A stretch of DNA of 64,000 nt from Bacillus infantis (lineage in GTDB: Bacteria > Bacillota > Bacilli > Bacillales > Cytobacillaceae). The stretch spans positions 558,001-622,000 of the forward strand of contig NZ_JAIVAP010000001.1 of the NCBI RefSeq assembly GCF_020171945.1, written 5' to 3'. Under the pieces are notes generated by a model, which was not told where the DNA came from, did no database searches, and saw nothing but the letters and a program-made list of their open reading frames with translations. The position numbers were made by a program, and so were the translations under genes. This document shows positions 6,807 to 16,158 of this stretch, piece after piece (the stretch's first letter is position 1; each line of letters starts with the position of its first letter).

Positions 6807-8597
6807 CTAAAGAGTCTTCTCCAATTCCTCCACAAGCTCGCCAAACTTCTTCATTGAATTTTCAATAGGCTCTGGTGAAGTAAGATCCACTCCCGTCCTC
6901 TTAAGCAATTCAAGCGGGTAATCGCTGCTTCCGCTCTTCAGGAACTCAATGTAAGACTCAAGCGTCTCTTTATTGCCTTCAAGTATCCTGGTGGCAAGAT
7001 GGATGGCTGAAGCAAATCCGGTGGCATATTTATACACATAAAACGGGCGGTAAAAATGCGGAATACGGGACCAGCCATATTTCACCTCTTCATCAAAGAC
7101 CAGTTCTTCGCCATTGTATTCACGGAAGAGCTTTTCATAGATTCCGTTGAAAACTTCCACATTGAGGGGCTTGCCCTGCTCTGCATATTCATGTGTGATC
7201 TTCTCAAACTCTGCAAACATAACCTGTGTAAAGAAGGTTCCCTTGAACTTATCGATAAAGTGATTGAGTAAATGCTTGCGCACATTCTCATCTTTCTCGT
7301 TATCGAGCAGATAGTTGATCAAGAGCACTTCATTGACCGTTGATGCCACTTCAGCAACGAAAATGCTGTAGCGGGCTGATATCTGCGGCTGATGCTGGCT
7401 GCTCAGCTTGCTGTGCACCCCATGGCCGCACTCATGCGCCAGCGTGAACAAGCTGTTCAAATCATCCTGGTGGTTCAGGAGTATATACGGATGAACACCG
7501 TAGACACCCATATTATAAGCGCCGGACCTTTTCCCTGGGGTTTCGCGGACATCGAGATAGCGCGCATTTTTAAAGTCCTTCAATGTCTCGACATAGTCCT
7601 CGCCAAGCGGTGCCAAAGCCTTCAGCATAATCTCATAAGCCTCTTCATACGGAATTTCCTGTTTCACCCCGCTTACAAGAGGGACACTCAAGTCATACTG
7701 ATGAAGCTCATCAAGCTTGAGTTTTTCTTTTCTCAGCCTGTTGTATTCGTGCATTGGCGCAATATTATCCTTTGCAGATTGGATCAGGTTTTCATAAACT
7801 TCTTTTGGGACATTATCCCCGAAAAGCCCTTTTTCCAAAGCAGAAGGATAGCGGCGAAGCTTGGATGTCGATACATTGTTCTTTATCGCAGCAGAAAGGG
7901 TCGACGCAATTGTATTTTTAAGTTCGACATATGGCTTGTAATAAGCTTTGTAAGCCTCCTTCCGCTTTTCGCGGTCTTCATCTTCAATCAGCTTGCTGTA
8001 CATGCCCCGCGTAAGGCGGACCTTCTTGCCATCGTCTTTTGTAACCATCCCGAACTTGATATCGGCATTATTGATCATGCCATACGTATTGCTTGGAGAT
8101 GAGAGAGCTTCTCCAAGCTGTGAAAGAATTTCTTCCTGCTCTTTCGTCAGCACATGGGTTTTATAGCGAAAAGATTCGAGCAGGTCTTCTTCGAAATATT
8201 TCAGCCCGTCTTCTTCTGCGATATACCCTTTAAGCGTTTCTTCATCAAGGCTGAGAAGATATGGCATGAAAAATGAAGTGGCTGCCCCGACTTTTACCCC
8301 AAGCTGTTTGACGCGGTCCTGCAGGGCTTGGGCAGCCGTATCCCTCGTATCCTGATCCGCCTTAAACATGCTGTAAGCATATACATGTGTAAATGTATAC
8401 GAAAGCTCTTCACTTAGCTTTAGATATTGGTAAAGGTCTCGTGCATCATTAATATTGCCGTCAAACTCTTTAAGCTTTTCAGCCATTTTCCCGACTTTCT
8501 CGAAATCCTGCTCCCACAGCTTTTCATCTTTATAAATATCCTCAAGATTCCATGTTTCTTCAACAGGCACATCCTGCCTGGAAGTGTATGCTGTCAT
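6807..8597 (-). CDS. pepF: Oligoendopeptidase F
   Basis: About 596 residues, normal for the M3B family. The zinc motif is LAHECGHGVHS (His about residue 388), and the C-terminal part has YGWSRIPHFYRPFYVYKYATG, the typical substrate-binding stretch. It is a cytoplasmic zinc endopeptidase cutting peptides of roughly 7-17 residues. Start set at ATG 8597 because AGAAGGAGTG lies at the right distance; an in-frame GTG at 8606 overlaps that site. Monocistronic. Confidence 0.95.
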   Translation of the reverse strand: MTAYTSRQDVPVEETWNLEDIYKDEKLWEQDFEKVGKMAEKLKEFDGNINDARDLYQYLKLSEELSYTFTHVYAYSMFKADQDTRDTAAQALQDRVKQLGVKVGAATSFFMPYLLSLDEETLKGYIAEEDGLKYFEEDLLESFRYKTHVLTKEQEEILSQLGEALSSPSNTYGMINNADIKFGMVTKDDGKKVRLTRGMYSKLIEDEDREKRKEAYKAYYKPYVELKNTIASTLSAAIKNNVSTSKLRRYPSALEKGLFGDNVPKEVYENLIQSAKDNIAPMHEYNRLRKEKLKLDELHQYDLSVPLVSGVKQEIPYEEAYEIMLKALAPLGEDYVETLKDFKNARYLDVRETPGKRSGAYNMGVYGVHPYILLNHQDDLNSLFTLAHECGHGVHSKLSSQHQPQISARYSIFVAEVASTVNEVLLINYLLDNEKDENVRKHLLNHFIDKFKGTFFTQVMFAEFEKITHEYAEQGKPLNVEVFNGIYEKLFREYNGEELVFDEEVKYGWSRIPHFYRPFYVYKYATGFASAIHLATRILEGNKETLESYIEFLKSGSSDYPLELLKRTGVDLTSPEPIENSMKKFGELVEELEKTL

Positions 8598-8656
8598 ACC
8601 CGTCACTCCTTCTGAAAAAATACTTCTATTTATTATGTACGGAAAACCCGCTGCGG

Positions 8657-8845
8657 CTATTCCCCTTCAGAAATAAGTATTTTATAGCCTGCCAGCTGGG
8701 GTCCTTCTTCATAGCTTTCCCTGCTGATGATATAAAACCCTGATTCTTCAGGATCGGCAATCACCAGTTCATCTGGACTTTTGTCCACCTGGGCGGCGTC
8801 CAGGCTGAAATATTTTTCCCCTAAAAGGGCATGATCGAAATTCAT
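8657..8845 (-). CDS. Small acidic protein of unknown function
   Basis: 62 residues from ATG 8845, placed by an AAAAGGAGG site 7 bp upstream. Mostly acidic and soluble (NFDHALLGEKYF ... ELVIADPEESGFYIISRES). No family recognised. It is 59 bp upstream of pepF and could be cotranscribed with it. Confidence 0.65.
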   Translation of the reverse strand: MNFDHALLGEKYFSLDAAQVDKSPDELVIADPEESGFYIISRESYEEGPQLAGYKILISEGE

Positions 8846-8999
8846 AAAAAAACCTCCTTTTGAAAAAGATATCAGAACATTAAAGAAATACCAAAGCTTA
8901 TGCTTCATTTCCCTTTATTGCCTGTAACTTTCTTTCCCTTGTTTACGCCAGTATATATAAAGGGAAAAGGAATCCTGGCAGCAAAGAAAGGTGATCATA

Positions 9000-9458
9000 A
9001 TGTATAAGTGGATCCTGGTGCTTGCCCTTGTTCTAACAGGGTGCGGCACGAGCATAGAAAAGAATGAATCGGGCAGCGGATCGGAAAATAATACAAACGG
9101 AGGAGGGAGCGGCATTATTGCAGGCAATGTAGAACCTGAGCTGCAAAAACAAAGCTCATTGAATTATATTTACACCATCAAAAACCAGACAGAAAAGGAA
9201 ATTGAAATGAAATTCCCCACTTCCCAGCGTTTCGACTATTCTGTAAAAGATAAGAACGGAGCAGAAGTGTTTCTGTTCTCAAGTGCGGCATTCTTCCTCC
9301 AGGCTGAGGGAAAAGAAGTCTTGAAGCCTGCTGAAGAGCTGAATTACGATATCAACCTCAGCCAGCTGAAGCTTGCCCCGGGAACGTACACGCTTGAAGT
9401 CTGGATGACACAGCAGGACGGAGAAGACTATAAAGTCACCGAGGAAATTACTGTTTAA
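9000..9458 (+). CDS. Lipoprotein with BsuPI-type proteinase-inhibitor domain
   Basis: 152 residues from ATG 9000 behind AAAGGTGATC. Signal peptide with lipobox LVLTGC (Cys about residue 15), a Ser/Gly/Asn-rich linker (GSGSENNTNGGGSG), then a single immunoglobulin-like beta domain: NYIYTIKNQTEKEIEMKFPT, RFDYSVKDKNGAEVF, LAPGTYTLEVWMT. This matches the intracellular proteinase inhibitor (BsuPI) domain in exported lipoprotein form. It would sit on the outer face of the membrane; the target is unknown. Confidence 0.85.
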   Translation: MYKWILVLALVLTGCGTSIEKNESGSGSENNTNGGGSGIIAGNVEPELQKQSSLNYIYTIKNQTEKEIEMKFPTSQRFDYSVKDKNGAEVFLFSSAAFFLQAEGKEVLKPAEELNYDINLSQLKLAPGTYTLEVWMTQQDGEDYKVTEEITV

Positions 9459-9468
9459 TAGACAATGT

Positions 9469-9502
9469 CCCCTGCATACGCATCCTTGCAGGGGTGTATT
9501 TA
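9469..9502 (+). terminator. Intrinsic terminator
   Basis: Stem CCCCTGCA/TGCAGGGG with a 10-nt loop and a short T-rich tail, directly after the BsuPI lipoprotein gene. Confidence 0.75.
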
Positions 9503-9574
9503 TATAATTCTTATCACAGGCTCATGAAAGGAAAACACGTGAACGTGATGCTCAAAACATGCAATAGAATAATG

Positions 9575-9916
9575 CTATAGCTCTCTTCCTTCTGATACTT
9601 TCTGATAAGCATATTCTTTCTTTTCAAAATCCAGCAGCGCTGACTCGGAATAAATCCTAAAGGCTTCTCCCTCAAACACTTCTTCACCATTCCAACTCGT
9701 AAAATAATCAAGAGCTACAGAATAAGTAACATAATTTCGAAGCTCAATCTCTGTACTGATGGCCCTGCTTTCAGGATGGGGATAGATCAGCAGGTCTGTG
9801 GCATTTTTTCTTATAAGAACGGAAATGCGCAGCTTAGCTCCTTCCGTTCTATGCTCTGAGATTTGTTCAAAAGAAATCTCGATATCCTTCATCTCCATTA
9901 ACTCTTTATATCGCAT
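9575..9916 (-). CDS. Hypothetical protein
   Basis: 113 residues behind AAAGGAAAG. Alternating beta-type sequence without membrane helices (KLRISVLIRKNATDLLIYPH, AISTEIELRNYVTYSVALDYF). I do not recognise a family. A 16-codon ORF with a strong AGGAGG site lies just upstream (about 9944-9994) and might be a leader. Confidence 0.65.
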   Translation of the reverse strand: MRYKELMEMKDIEISFEQISEHRTEGAKLRISVLIRKNATDLLIYPHPESRAISTEIELRNYVTYSVALDYFTSWNGEEVFEGEAFRIYSESALLDFEKKEYAYQKVSEGREL

Positions 9917-10152
9917 AAACTTTCCTTTCCAAACATGATACCTTTATGCCCAGTAATTTATGTCTGCACCTGCTGCCGCTGTCAACAGAAACATTAGACT
10001 CTGCCTCCTGCTTTTTTTCAAATATAGCCTGCTGCTAATTGCCAGGAGAATCATGAATTCATATAGCAGACCTACAAATTGAGTCCATATCCTTATTGCG
10101 ATCCTTCAGAGGTAAAAGTTCCTGCTATTCTGCCAGTTTTTATTGCTAAATG

Positions 10153-10182
10153 AAAAAGGCTGCCCTTTTAAGGACAGCCTTT
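10153..10182 (-). terminator. Intrinsic terminator of ltaS
   Basis: Minus-strand stem with arms 10174-10180 and 10158-10164 (GGCTGTCC/GGGCAGCC) and five T residues (10153-10157). Confidence 0.8.
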
Positions 10183-10186
10183 CCTG

Positions 10187-12223
10187 CTACTCAGCCTTGC
10201 TTGAATTTTCTTCTTCTGTTTTGTCTTCAGCCATTTTTTCTGTGCTTGTTTCTTCTTCTATATTTTCTTCATCTGCTTCTTTTCCCGCAGTATCTTCATT
10301 CAGCTTGTATTGATATTTCGAGCGGTCCACCGGTTCAAACCCTTCCGGTGTGTAAAATCTGAGAAGGTCTCCATTTACAACTTTGTCTGAAAGCTTAAGC
10401 TTCTGCTCTACATTCAGCTTGTATTTTTCCGCCTCTTCAAGCCTGCTTTCGTCCAGCAGCTCGCCCGTCTTGGAATCATAGAACTTTCCGCCTGTCGAAG
10501 TAATCTCAGGGCTGGCAAAATCTCCATTTCGGAAAGGAACAATATCATCATGCTCATCTGACAAAAGGTCTGTTCCAAACTGGATATTGTCTTTATTCTC
10601 TATTCCAAGCAAGTGAAGTACGGTTGGCAGCAAATCGATCTGGCCGCCATATTCATGATTGACGCCGCCCTCCATGCCAGGCACACGGATGAACAGAGGC
10701 ACCCTCTGCAATCCTTGGCTGACAAAGTCATCGACTTCATGTCCAAGCACCTCTTCCATTGCCTTATTATGGTTTTCGGATATTCCGTAATGGTCTCCGT
10801 ACATAATAATAATGGAATTATCGTAAAGGCCTGCTTCCTTCAGATCCTCGAAAAACTGCTCCAGCGCCTCATCTGCATAACGGGCGGTCTGGAAGTAATT
10901 ATCGACTGATTTATCCCCGGTTGTGTGAGGGGCAATCGTAGCTTCAGCCTGATCCATCTTATAAGGATAATGGTGTGTTACCGTAATGAACTTTGTATAG
11001 AAAGGCTGCTTCAGTGATAGTAAATTGTCCATCGACTGCTCAAAGAACGGTTTATCCATCAGGCCGTATTCTGCCTGAGGGGCAGTCATATCATAATAGC
11101 TTGAGTCAAAGAAATGATCAAAGCCAAAGGATTTGTAAATTTCATCCCTGTTCCAGAAGCTGCCGGAGTTGCCGTGGAAAGCAGCGGATGTATACCCATG
11201 CTGGCCCAGAATGGCAGGTGCAGCCTGATACGTGTTCGTCCCCTTTGTTGTAAAAGCGGATCCCTGAGGCAGACCGTAAAGGGAATTTTCAAGCATGAAC
11301 TCCGCATCGGCCGTTTTCCCCTGTGCAGTCTGGTGGTAGAAATTATCGAAGTACATCGTATTCTGCTCACTTGTGAGTGAGTTCAGGAATGGTGTTACTT
11401 CTTCGCCATGCAGCTTATAGTCAATCAGGAAATTCTGTATAGACTCAAGGTGAAGATAAATGACATTCATCCCTTCCCCGGCTCCGAAATACTTTTCATT
11501 CGGTTTGGCATGGTTTGATTTAGTAAAGTTGATGACTTCTGTCACATCATTGCTGTCGGCAAAGGCCCTCTGTGCAGTTGATTTTGTACTTTGAACAGCA
11601 TCATAGATCGTATAATTGTACATTCCGAGATATTTGACAATATAGTTGCGGTCAAATCCCCGCGTCAGCAGCTGCGGTCGGTCTGACTCAGCCAGTCCCA
11701 GATTGAAGCTGGAAATAGCCAGGGACAGGAACATCAATGCAGCTGCTTTCCTGCGCGGTACAGCAGCCATATCCATTTTTACAAAACGGCTTGCCAGCAA
11801 TACAGCCAGAAGCAGAAGATCAGCAAAATAAAGGATATCATGCGGCTGCAGCAGGGATGTCACACTTCCGCTCACATCGCCGAAGTTTTGCGTCTGAGTC
11901 AATGTCGGCAAGGTCAGGAAGTCATTAAAAAACCTGTAAAAAAGCACATTTGCATACAGGAGGAATGACATGAGCAAGTCGATTCCGATTAATGCAAAGT
12001 ATTTCTTCCGCCCTTTAAAGAAAAAAGCGATTCCGAGGAACAGCATCGCTGATCCAAGCGGATTCAGCACAAGCAGGAATTGCTGCAGGACGTTATCAAT
12101 TCCAAGGCTGAATTCATGGGCCTGTACTGTGTAAGTCTTAATCCACAGCATCAGGACCGCCAATGCATAAAAGCCTGCAAATTTAGTTAGTATATTCGCA
12201 TTCATATAGTTTGTTTTCTTCAA
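10187..12223 (-). CDS. ltaS: Lipoteichoic acid synthase family sulfatase-fold protein
   Basis: 678 residues. Five N-terminal membrane helices (to about residue 165), then an extracellular sulfatase-fold domain with the catalytic threonine in GKTADAEF (about residue 300), MYGDHYG, and the HHYPY metal-site region. It polymerises glycerol phosphate from phosphatidylglycerol outside the membrane. The last 40 residues form a Glu/Lys-rich tail after the catalytic domain. The start is a TTG at 12223 behind GAGGGT; ATG 12205 is a fallback. Paralogues with primase or stress roles exist in Bacillus, so which one this is stays open. Confidence 0.9.
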   Translation of the reverse strand: MKKTNYMNANILTKFAGFYALAVLMLWIKTYTVQAHEFSLGIDNVLQQFLLVLNPLGSAMLFLGIAFFFKGRKKYFALIGIDLLMSFLLYANVLFYRFFNDFLTLPTLTQTQNFGDVSGSVTSLLQPHDILYFADLLLLAVLLASRFVKMDMAAVPRRKAAALMFLSLAISSFNLGLAESDRPQLLTRGFDRNYIVKYLGMYNYTIYDAVQSTKSTAQRAFADSNDVTEVINFTKSNHAKPNEKYFGAGEGMNVIYLHLESIQNFLIDYKLHGEEVTPFLNSLTSEQNTMYFDNFYHQTAQGKTADAEFMLENSLYGLPQGSAFTTKGTNTYQAAPAILGQHGYTSAAFHGNSGSFWNRDEIYKSFGFDHFFDSSYYDMTAPQAEYGLMDKPFFEQSMDNLLSLKQPFYTKFITVTHHYPYKMDQAEATIAPHTTGDKSVDNYFQTARYADEALEQFFEDLKEAGLYDNSIIIMYGDHYGISENHNKAMEEVLGHEVDDFVSQGLQRVPLFIRVPGMEGGVNHEYGGQIDLLPTVLHLLGIENKDNIQFGTDLLSDEHDDIVPFRNGDFASPEITSTGGKFYDSKTGELLDESRLEEAEKYKLNVEQKLKLSDKVVNGDLLRFYTPEGFEPVDRSKYQYKLNEDTAGKEADEENIEEETSTEKMAEDKTEEENSSKAE

Positions 12224-12613
12224 GTATAATACCCTCTTTCTATTGCAAAATCGAAATCTTGCACAGGGGAAGCCATTTCCCGTTTAACATCTTTGGCCCT
12301 TACATTGCGATTGAAGCACAACATAATGTGTAAGTGTACCATGTTTCTGTGCAAAAATGAACTGGAAACCGATCCAAACCCGGCTTGTTCACAAAAAGCT
12401 CACATATATTATACGTATAAACAGCCCAAAAAGTTTCAGCCATGCTTTGGACAGAAAATGAAATAGACTCAAATATATATACCCAGGAATAGAAAGATAT
12501 TCCTAAAATCTTATTAAAAAATTGTAGATGTTCCACTTATCTCAGTGCCAAAGGTAATACCCTGCTAATCCATTTAATGGTAAGATATAGTCATATTTGC
12601 TGGAGGTGAAAGA
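12224..12613. other. Intergenic region between ltaS and the 12614 gene
   Basis: 390 bp, AT-rich. It must hold the divergent promoters for ltaS and the 12614 gene. Apart from GGAGGTG before the latter I see no named element, hairpin or convincing ORF. Confidence 0.4.
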
Positions 12614-13051
12614 TTGAGGAAGAATTTGCTTTTGTTTTGTATCCCTGCTGCCTTTGTTCTTCTTTACTTCATAGTCAGCTTTTCATTTGGCGAGGAAAAA
12701 TTTTATGTAGTTCTTGCCAAAGAGGATATATTAATCTCCGATATTGAATCGATCGAAATTATCAGCGGCTGGAAGGATGAGCGGAAATATTTGACTGGCA
12801 GACAAGATATCCAACGCTTAATGGAGAACTTTACCGGTTTGAAAATGAATAAAAATAATTTTGCTCAACTATCAGATGAAGATAGCTATTGGCTGACGAT
12901 CTCCTCGAAAAGCGGCAAAAGGCTGGCTCTTACGGTATTTGAAAGTGATTATATAACTGTGTACAGCTTCCAGGACAAGAACTCCCGAAGCAATACTTAC
13001 AAACTCTCCCATTCAGGCTTAAAACTGTCCTTAGAAGAAATCTTTAAATAA
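12614..13051 (+). CDS. Membrane-anchored protein of unknown function
   Basis: 145 residues starting with TTG at 12614 behind GGAGGTGAAAG. One N-terminal helix (LLLFCIPAAFVLLYFIVSF) anchors an external domain of about 115 residues with beta character (DIESIEIISGW, DSYWLTISSKSGKRLALTVF). No Cys lipobox. No family recognised. Followed by the kinase-like gene after 31 bp, probably the same transcript. Confidence 0.7.
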   Translation: MRKNLLLFCIPAAFVLLYFIVSFSFGEEKFYVVLAKEDILISDIESIEIISGWKDERKYLTGRQDIQRLMENFTGLKMNKNNFAQLSDEDSYWLTISSKSGKRLALTVFESDYITVYSFQDKNSRSNTYKLSHSGLKLSLEEIFK

Positions 13052-13082
13052 CGATTATTAAATTGAGGTAAATTTTATTCCT

Positions 13083-13613
13083 ATGCACATTGAGGAAAAT
13101 TGGCGGAAATATTGCACCGAGGAAAATTTTATAGGAATCGGTTCTACAAGAAAGGTGTACCTGCATAAGGAATATGCCATCAAAGTGAATCTCCATCCAC
13201 TCGGGTTCAAGCAATCTTTAAAAGAGATGGAAATTTATCAATTTATGAAAGCTGAAGGATTGGGCAGCCTGTTTGCTGAAGCTTTCTATGCTGATCAGTC
13301 TGTTTCTGTGCAAAGATATTATCAGCCCGTCCCCTTGATCAATAATCAGTCTTACGAGATTGATAAAGATTCAGACAGAGCCTTCCTCCCTTCCGATTAT
13401 GAAAAAGCATTGCGGATTCTTGATGCTGAATTCGACTCTTTTGATATTAAAGACAGCAGCAATTATGGTTTTAATGGAGAGAAGCTGCTTGTATTCATTG
13501 ATTATGGCATGACAAGGAAGCTATATGAAAATGAGTGGGTCCCTTTGGCTGAGAGCGGGGTACTGCCGCAAATTTATTTTGAACAATGCGTCTCATGCGG
13601 GACAGAAAAATAG
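13083..13613 (+). CDS. Kinase-like protein, C-terminus cut by a stop codon
   Basis: 176 residues as read. Residues about 18-36 (GIGSTRKVYLHKEYAIKVN) resemble the glycine loop and VAIK lysine of protein-kinase-fold enzymes, and FIDYGMTRKL near residue 140 resembles a DFG-type region, as in small YrzF-like Bacillus proteins; the usual HRD region is not evident. It ends EQCVSCGTEK then TAG at 13611-13613; the same frame continues and supplies a second CxxC (RCLQCGKE) before TGA at 13671-13673. The CxxC pair looks like one zinc ribbon split by an amber codon. Function uncertain. Confidence 0.6.
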   Translation: MHIEENWRKYCTEENFIGIGSTRKVYLHKEYAIKVNLHPLGFKQSLKEMEIYQFMKAEGLGSLFAEAFYADQSVSVQRYYQPVPLINNQSYEIDKDSDRAFLPSDYEKALRILDAEFDSFDIKDSSNYGFNGEKLLVFIDYGMTRKLYENEWVPLAESGVLPQIYFEQCVSCGTEK

Positions 13614-13703
13614 CTCCGCATGTACGGAGAATTTGATGAAGACAAAAGGTGCCTGCAATGCGGGAAAGAATGAAGCAATGAGGCACCAGAGACTATTAAC
13701 CTC

Positions 13704-15221
13704 TCAAATAAATTGCGGGGCAGCGACATGTATGACAATATCAGCAAAGATATGGGCGATCATTGCATATTCCAGCCCTGCATACACGAATAATGCTCCG
13801 AACACTACACCCCCTATTCCATTTATAAGGAGCATTCCAAAAATAAGGCCAAGAGTCATGTCGAAAGCTGAAGCAGCGACTCCAAAATGCAGAGCGCCAA
13901 ATAAGAGTGCTGCGCTGAAGATGCTGACCCAAATGGCAGTCTTCCCTGGCTTCTTTTTCTTAATCTTCGCCGTTAACCAGAGAAGCAGCGTGACAAAGAA
14001 CAAGCGGAACATCGTTTCTTCTGTGGTACCCGCTCCGAAAGAGCCCAGAAGACCCAGCTTCCAATCCGGTTCGTTTATGCTGGAGTTATCAATACCGAGC
14101 GGCTTCGATATAAAATAGCTTGTGATACAAATCACAATACCTGTCAAAACTCCATAAAAGACTGCCTTTCCTGCATCCTTTGCATGCTTCTTCCAATTTC
14201 CCGAACGTCTGATAAAAGATTCCAGCATGGGAATTTTAACAGCTGCCGTTCTTGCCATCAGCAGAGCCAGCAGGATTAGAATGCCAGCCTCTATTAAGGT
14301 CTGGCCAGCAAATATCAGCGTAAAAGCTCCTGCCGACACCCCCATTTCCTTATGGAACCCTTCCCTGGCAATAGCATAAGGAGCTAATGCCAATGCACCT
14401 GCCAGATTGATGCCAAGAAGCAGGAAATACATCCTCCAGTTAACAAGCGGCTCTCTTTTGGATTGAACCTGGATTTCCGCTTCTTCATCTGAGCATTCCT
14501 CCATTTTCAGCTTCAGCAGCTCAGCCAGTTCGTCTGATTGTTCGATATAAATGAAGGCTTTCTTCACTTCTTTCTTTAATCCAAAATAACCTATTGCCGT
14601 AACAGGCTGCTTAAAGATTATTTCATGCCTCAGCTCATCCCCCATTCCGAATATCCTGGTCAGCACTCTCGGGAAAGCGGTTGCATGAAAGACGCCGTTT
14701 TCGTAAATGATCCCTCCGCTTTTGTTATACTGAAGGGATGCTTTCTGTATTCTATCAATCTCGCTGATATGAAAGGACAATTCCCTTCTCGCCCCAATTT
14801 TCATATCAACCCTGTTATTTTTGACTGTAATGGGTGTATTGCGGAGCCAGTTATAATCGCCGATCATATAAATGATGCTATAAATATGGACCGCTGAAAT
14901 AGTGTAAGCAAGGGCTGGCTCCTCATTTCTCAAGTAGATATGGAAAACAATCATTTCAAGAATCTGTTCGTGCAAAAGAGCGAGGAACAGCCAAAAATAA
15001 TTGGAGCCTTTCAATAATGGAAAAACAGCTGCCTGATTTACAGGCTTCCTTTTTCCCCATTGGAAGACACTATAATACAGGATCTTTCCTTCTTTCAACA
15101 CCATCGCTCCAAATGGATTGTGATCAATCTTTCCCTGTTTATATTTGATAAAAACAAAAATCAGAAGAGCCTCGAGCAATACAGCCAGAATAGAAAGTGA
15201 AATCAGCATCTGTTTATCCAT
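13704..15221 (-). CDS. CPBP family intramembrane metalloprotease with long N-terminal extension
   Basis: 505 residues, long for the family. The C-terminal 240 residues are the CPBP (Abi/CAAX-like) domain: EETMFRLF (about residue 400), FGALHFG, and HIFADIVIH, the glutamate and histidines that form the active site in the membrane. The N-terminal 235 residues have three membrane helices and a soluble beta-rich section (residues about 130-200) like a bacterial PH-type module. It follows the XRE regulator and a small membrane gene in one operon. Such proteases are linked to protein processing or bacteriocin self-protection; the role here is unknown. Confidence 0.8.
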   Translation of the reverse strand: MDKQMLISLSILAVLLEALLIFVFIKYKQGKIDHNPFGAMVLKEGKILYYSVFQWGKRKPVNQAAVFPLLKGSNYFWLFLALLHEQILEMIVFHIYLRNEEPALAYTISAVHIYSIIYMIGDYNWLRNTPITVKNNRVDMKIGARRELSFHISEIDRIQKASLQYNKSGGIIYENGVFHATAFPRVLTRIFGMGDELRHEIIFKQPVTAIGYFGLKKEVKKAFIYIEQSDELAELLKLKMEECSDEEAEIQVQSKREPLVNWRMYFLLLGINLAGALALAPYAIAREGFHKEMGVSAGAFTLIFAGQTLIEAGILILLALLMARTAAVKIPMLESFIRRSGNWKKHAKDAGKAVFYGVLTGIVICITSYFISKPLGIDNSSINEPDWKLGLLGSFGAGTTEETMFRLFFVTLLLWLTAKIKKKKPGKTAIWVSIFSAALLFGALHFGVAASAFDMTLGLIFGMLLINGIGGVVFGALFVYAGLEYAMIAHIFADIVIHVAAPQFI

Positions 15222-15234
15222 GTAAGCTACCCCT

Positions 15235-15660
15235 TTATCGGTGTCTTCTCAGCTCCAGCCAAAAAATCAAGTATTGCACAATGCCCATCCCGGCAAGAAG
15301 CATGACTGGGAAGTAAGGAATATGGTTTAAAAATGCGGTCAGGGCAATCGCAATCGGTATAAAGGAAGCAAAAAAGATATATACCTTTCTGGTTGCCTTA
15401 TAGGTGATCCACTGCTGCCCTTCGTCATCCTCTCTCAACTCCATTGGGATAATCTGCGGTTTCACCTTGCTGCCAGGGTTCAGCTTGTTGTAGACAGGTA
15501 TGGAAGCAACAAGGATGAGAATCGGAATGCCGAGAAACAGCGGATCAATATTCATCCACCCAGGAACATCGTCAGTATAATAATTGCCAATCATTATGAT
15601 CCCAAGGCCCAGGATCAGCAGGCAATTAAAAAGTGGAGATTGAAGAATAGCTTTTAGCAT
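15235..15660 (-). CDS. Four-helix membrane protein
   Basis: About 141 residues from ATG 15660, which overlaps the upstream regulator's end region. Four hydrophobic helices in two pairs, with a basic/acidic loop between them (KPQIIPMELREDDEGQQW). Genes of this shape commonly follow small XRE regulators in Bacillus. No function known. Confidence 0.7.
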   Translation of the reverse strand: MLKAILQSPLFNCLLILGLGIIMIGNYYTDDVPGWMNIDPLFLGIPILILVASIPVYNKLNPGSKVKPQIIPMELREDDEGQQWITYKATRKVYIFFASFIPIAIALTAFLNHIPYFPVMLLAGMGIVQYLIFWLELRRHR

Positions 15661-15662
15661 GG

Positions 15663-15866
15663 TCATTCTTCCCCTTCTAAATGAAATATCTGTTCGACCG
15701 GGACTCCAAACACAGAGGATATCTTCAATGCGAGTGTGATGGACGGAGCGTAATCGCCCTTTTCAATCAGCCCGATCGTCTGCCGTGAAACACCGATCTT
15801 ATCTGCCAGATCCTGCTGTGTGAAACGGAACCTCGCCCTCATTTCACGAACGGAATTTTTTAACAT
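15663..15866 (-). CDS. XRE family transcriptional regulator
   Basis: 67 residues, essentially one helix-turn-helix domain: FTQQDLADKIGVSRQTIGLIEKGDYAPSITL (split here for length) with the recognition helix around SRQTIGLIE. It resembles the short YvaO-like cytoplasmic regulators. It is the first gene of the regulator/membrane protein/CPBP protease operon, which suggests autoregulation. ATG 15866 follows GGAGGGGAAA. Confidence 0.85.
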   Translation of the reverse strand: MLKNSVREMRARFRFTQQDLADKIGVSRQTIGLIEKGDYAPSITLALKISSVFGVPVEQIFHLEGEE

Positions 15867-16158
15867 GGTAAATTTCCCCTCCCTATGTCATCTTAAGAGT
15901 AAAGGATTATTGTCATAATGTAAACGATAGTTGTCATTTATCCATAATGTTGTAACAATTAGAATAATAAAATTTGGTTTTTTGGAAGGAAAAAGATAGG
16001 GAGGATTGCTGTAACAAGGGAGTAATTTGAAAGTTATTGGGGGGCTTTTCATAAACAAATTGGGGAATTCAGTCGGGGCGTGGCCGCTGCTTAAATTGCA
16101 ATGCAAGTATTGATTTGCTTTTATTCGATGTGAGTGACTCCTTTTTTATTGTTTAGAT

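Noticed and set aside
7392-8102. 236-codon plus-strand ORF
   Set aside because: Antisense shadow inside pepF; no ribosome binding site.
13525-14118. Long plus-strand ORF across the kinase-like and CPBP genes
   Set aside because: It is antisense to the CPBP protease, whose active-site motifs are in the other strand.
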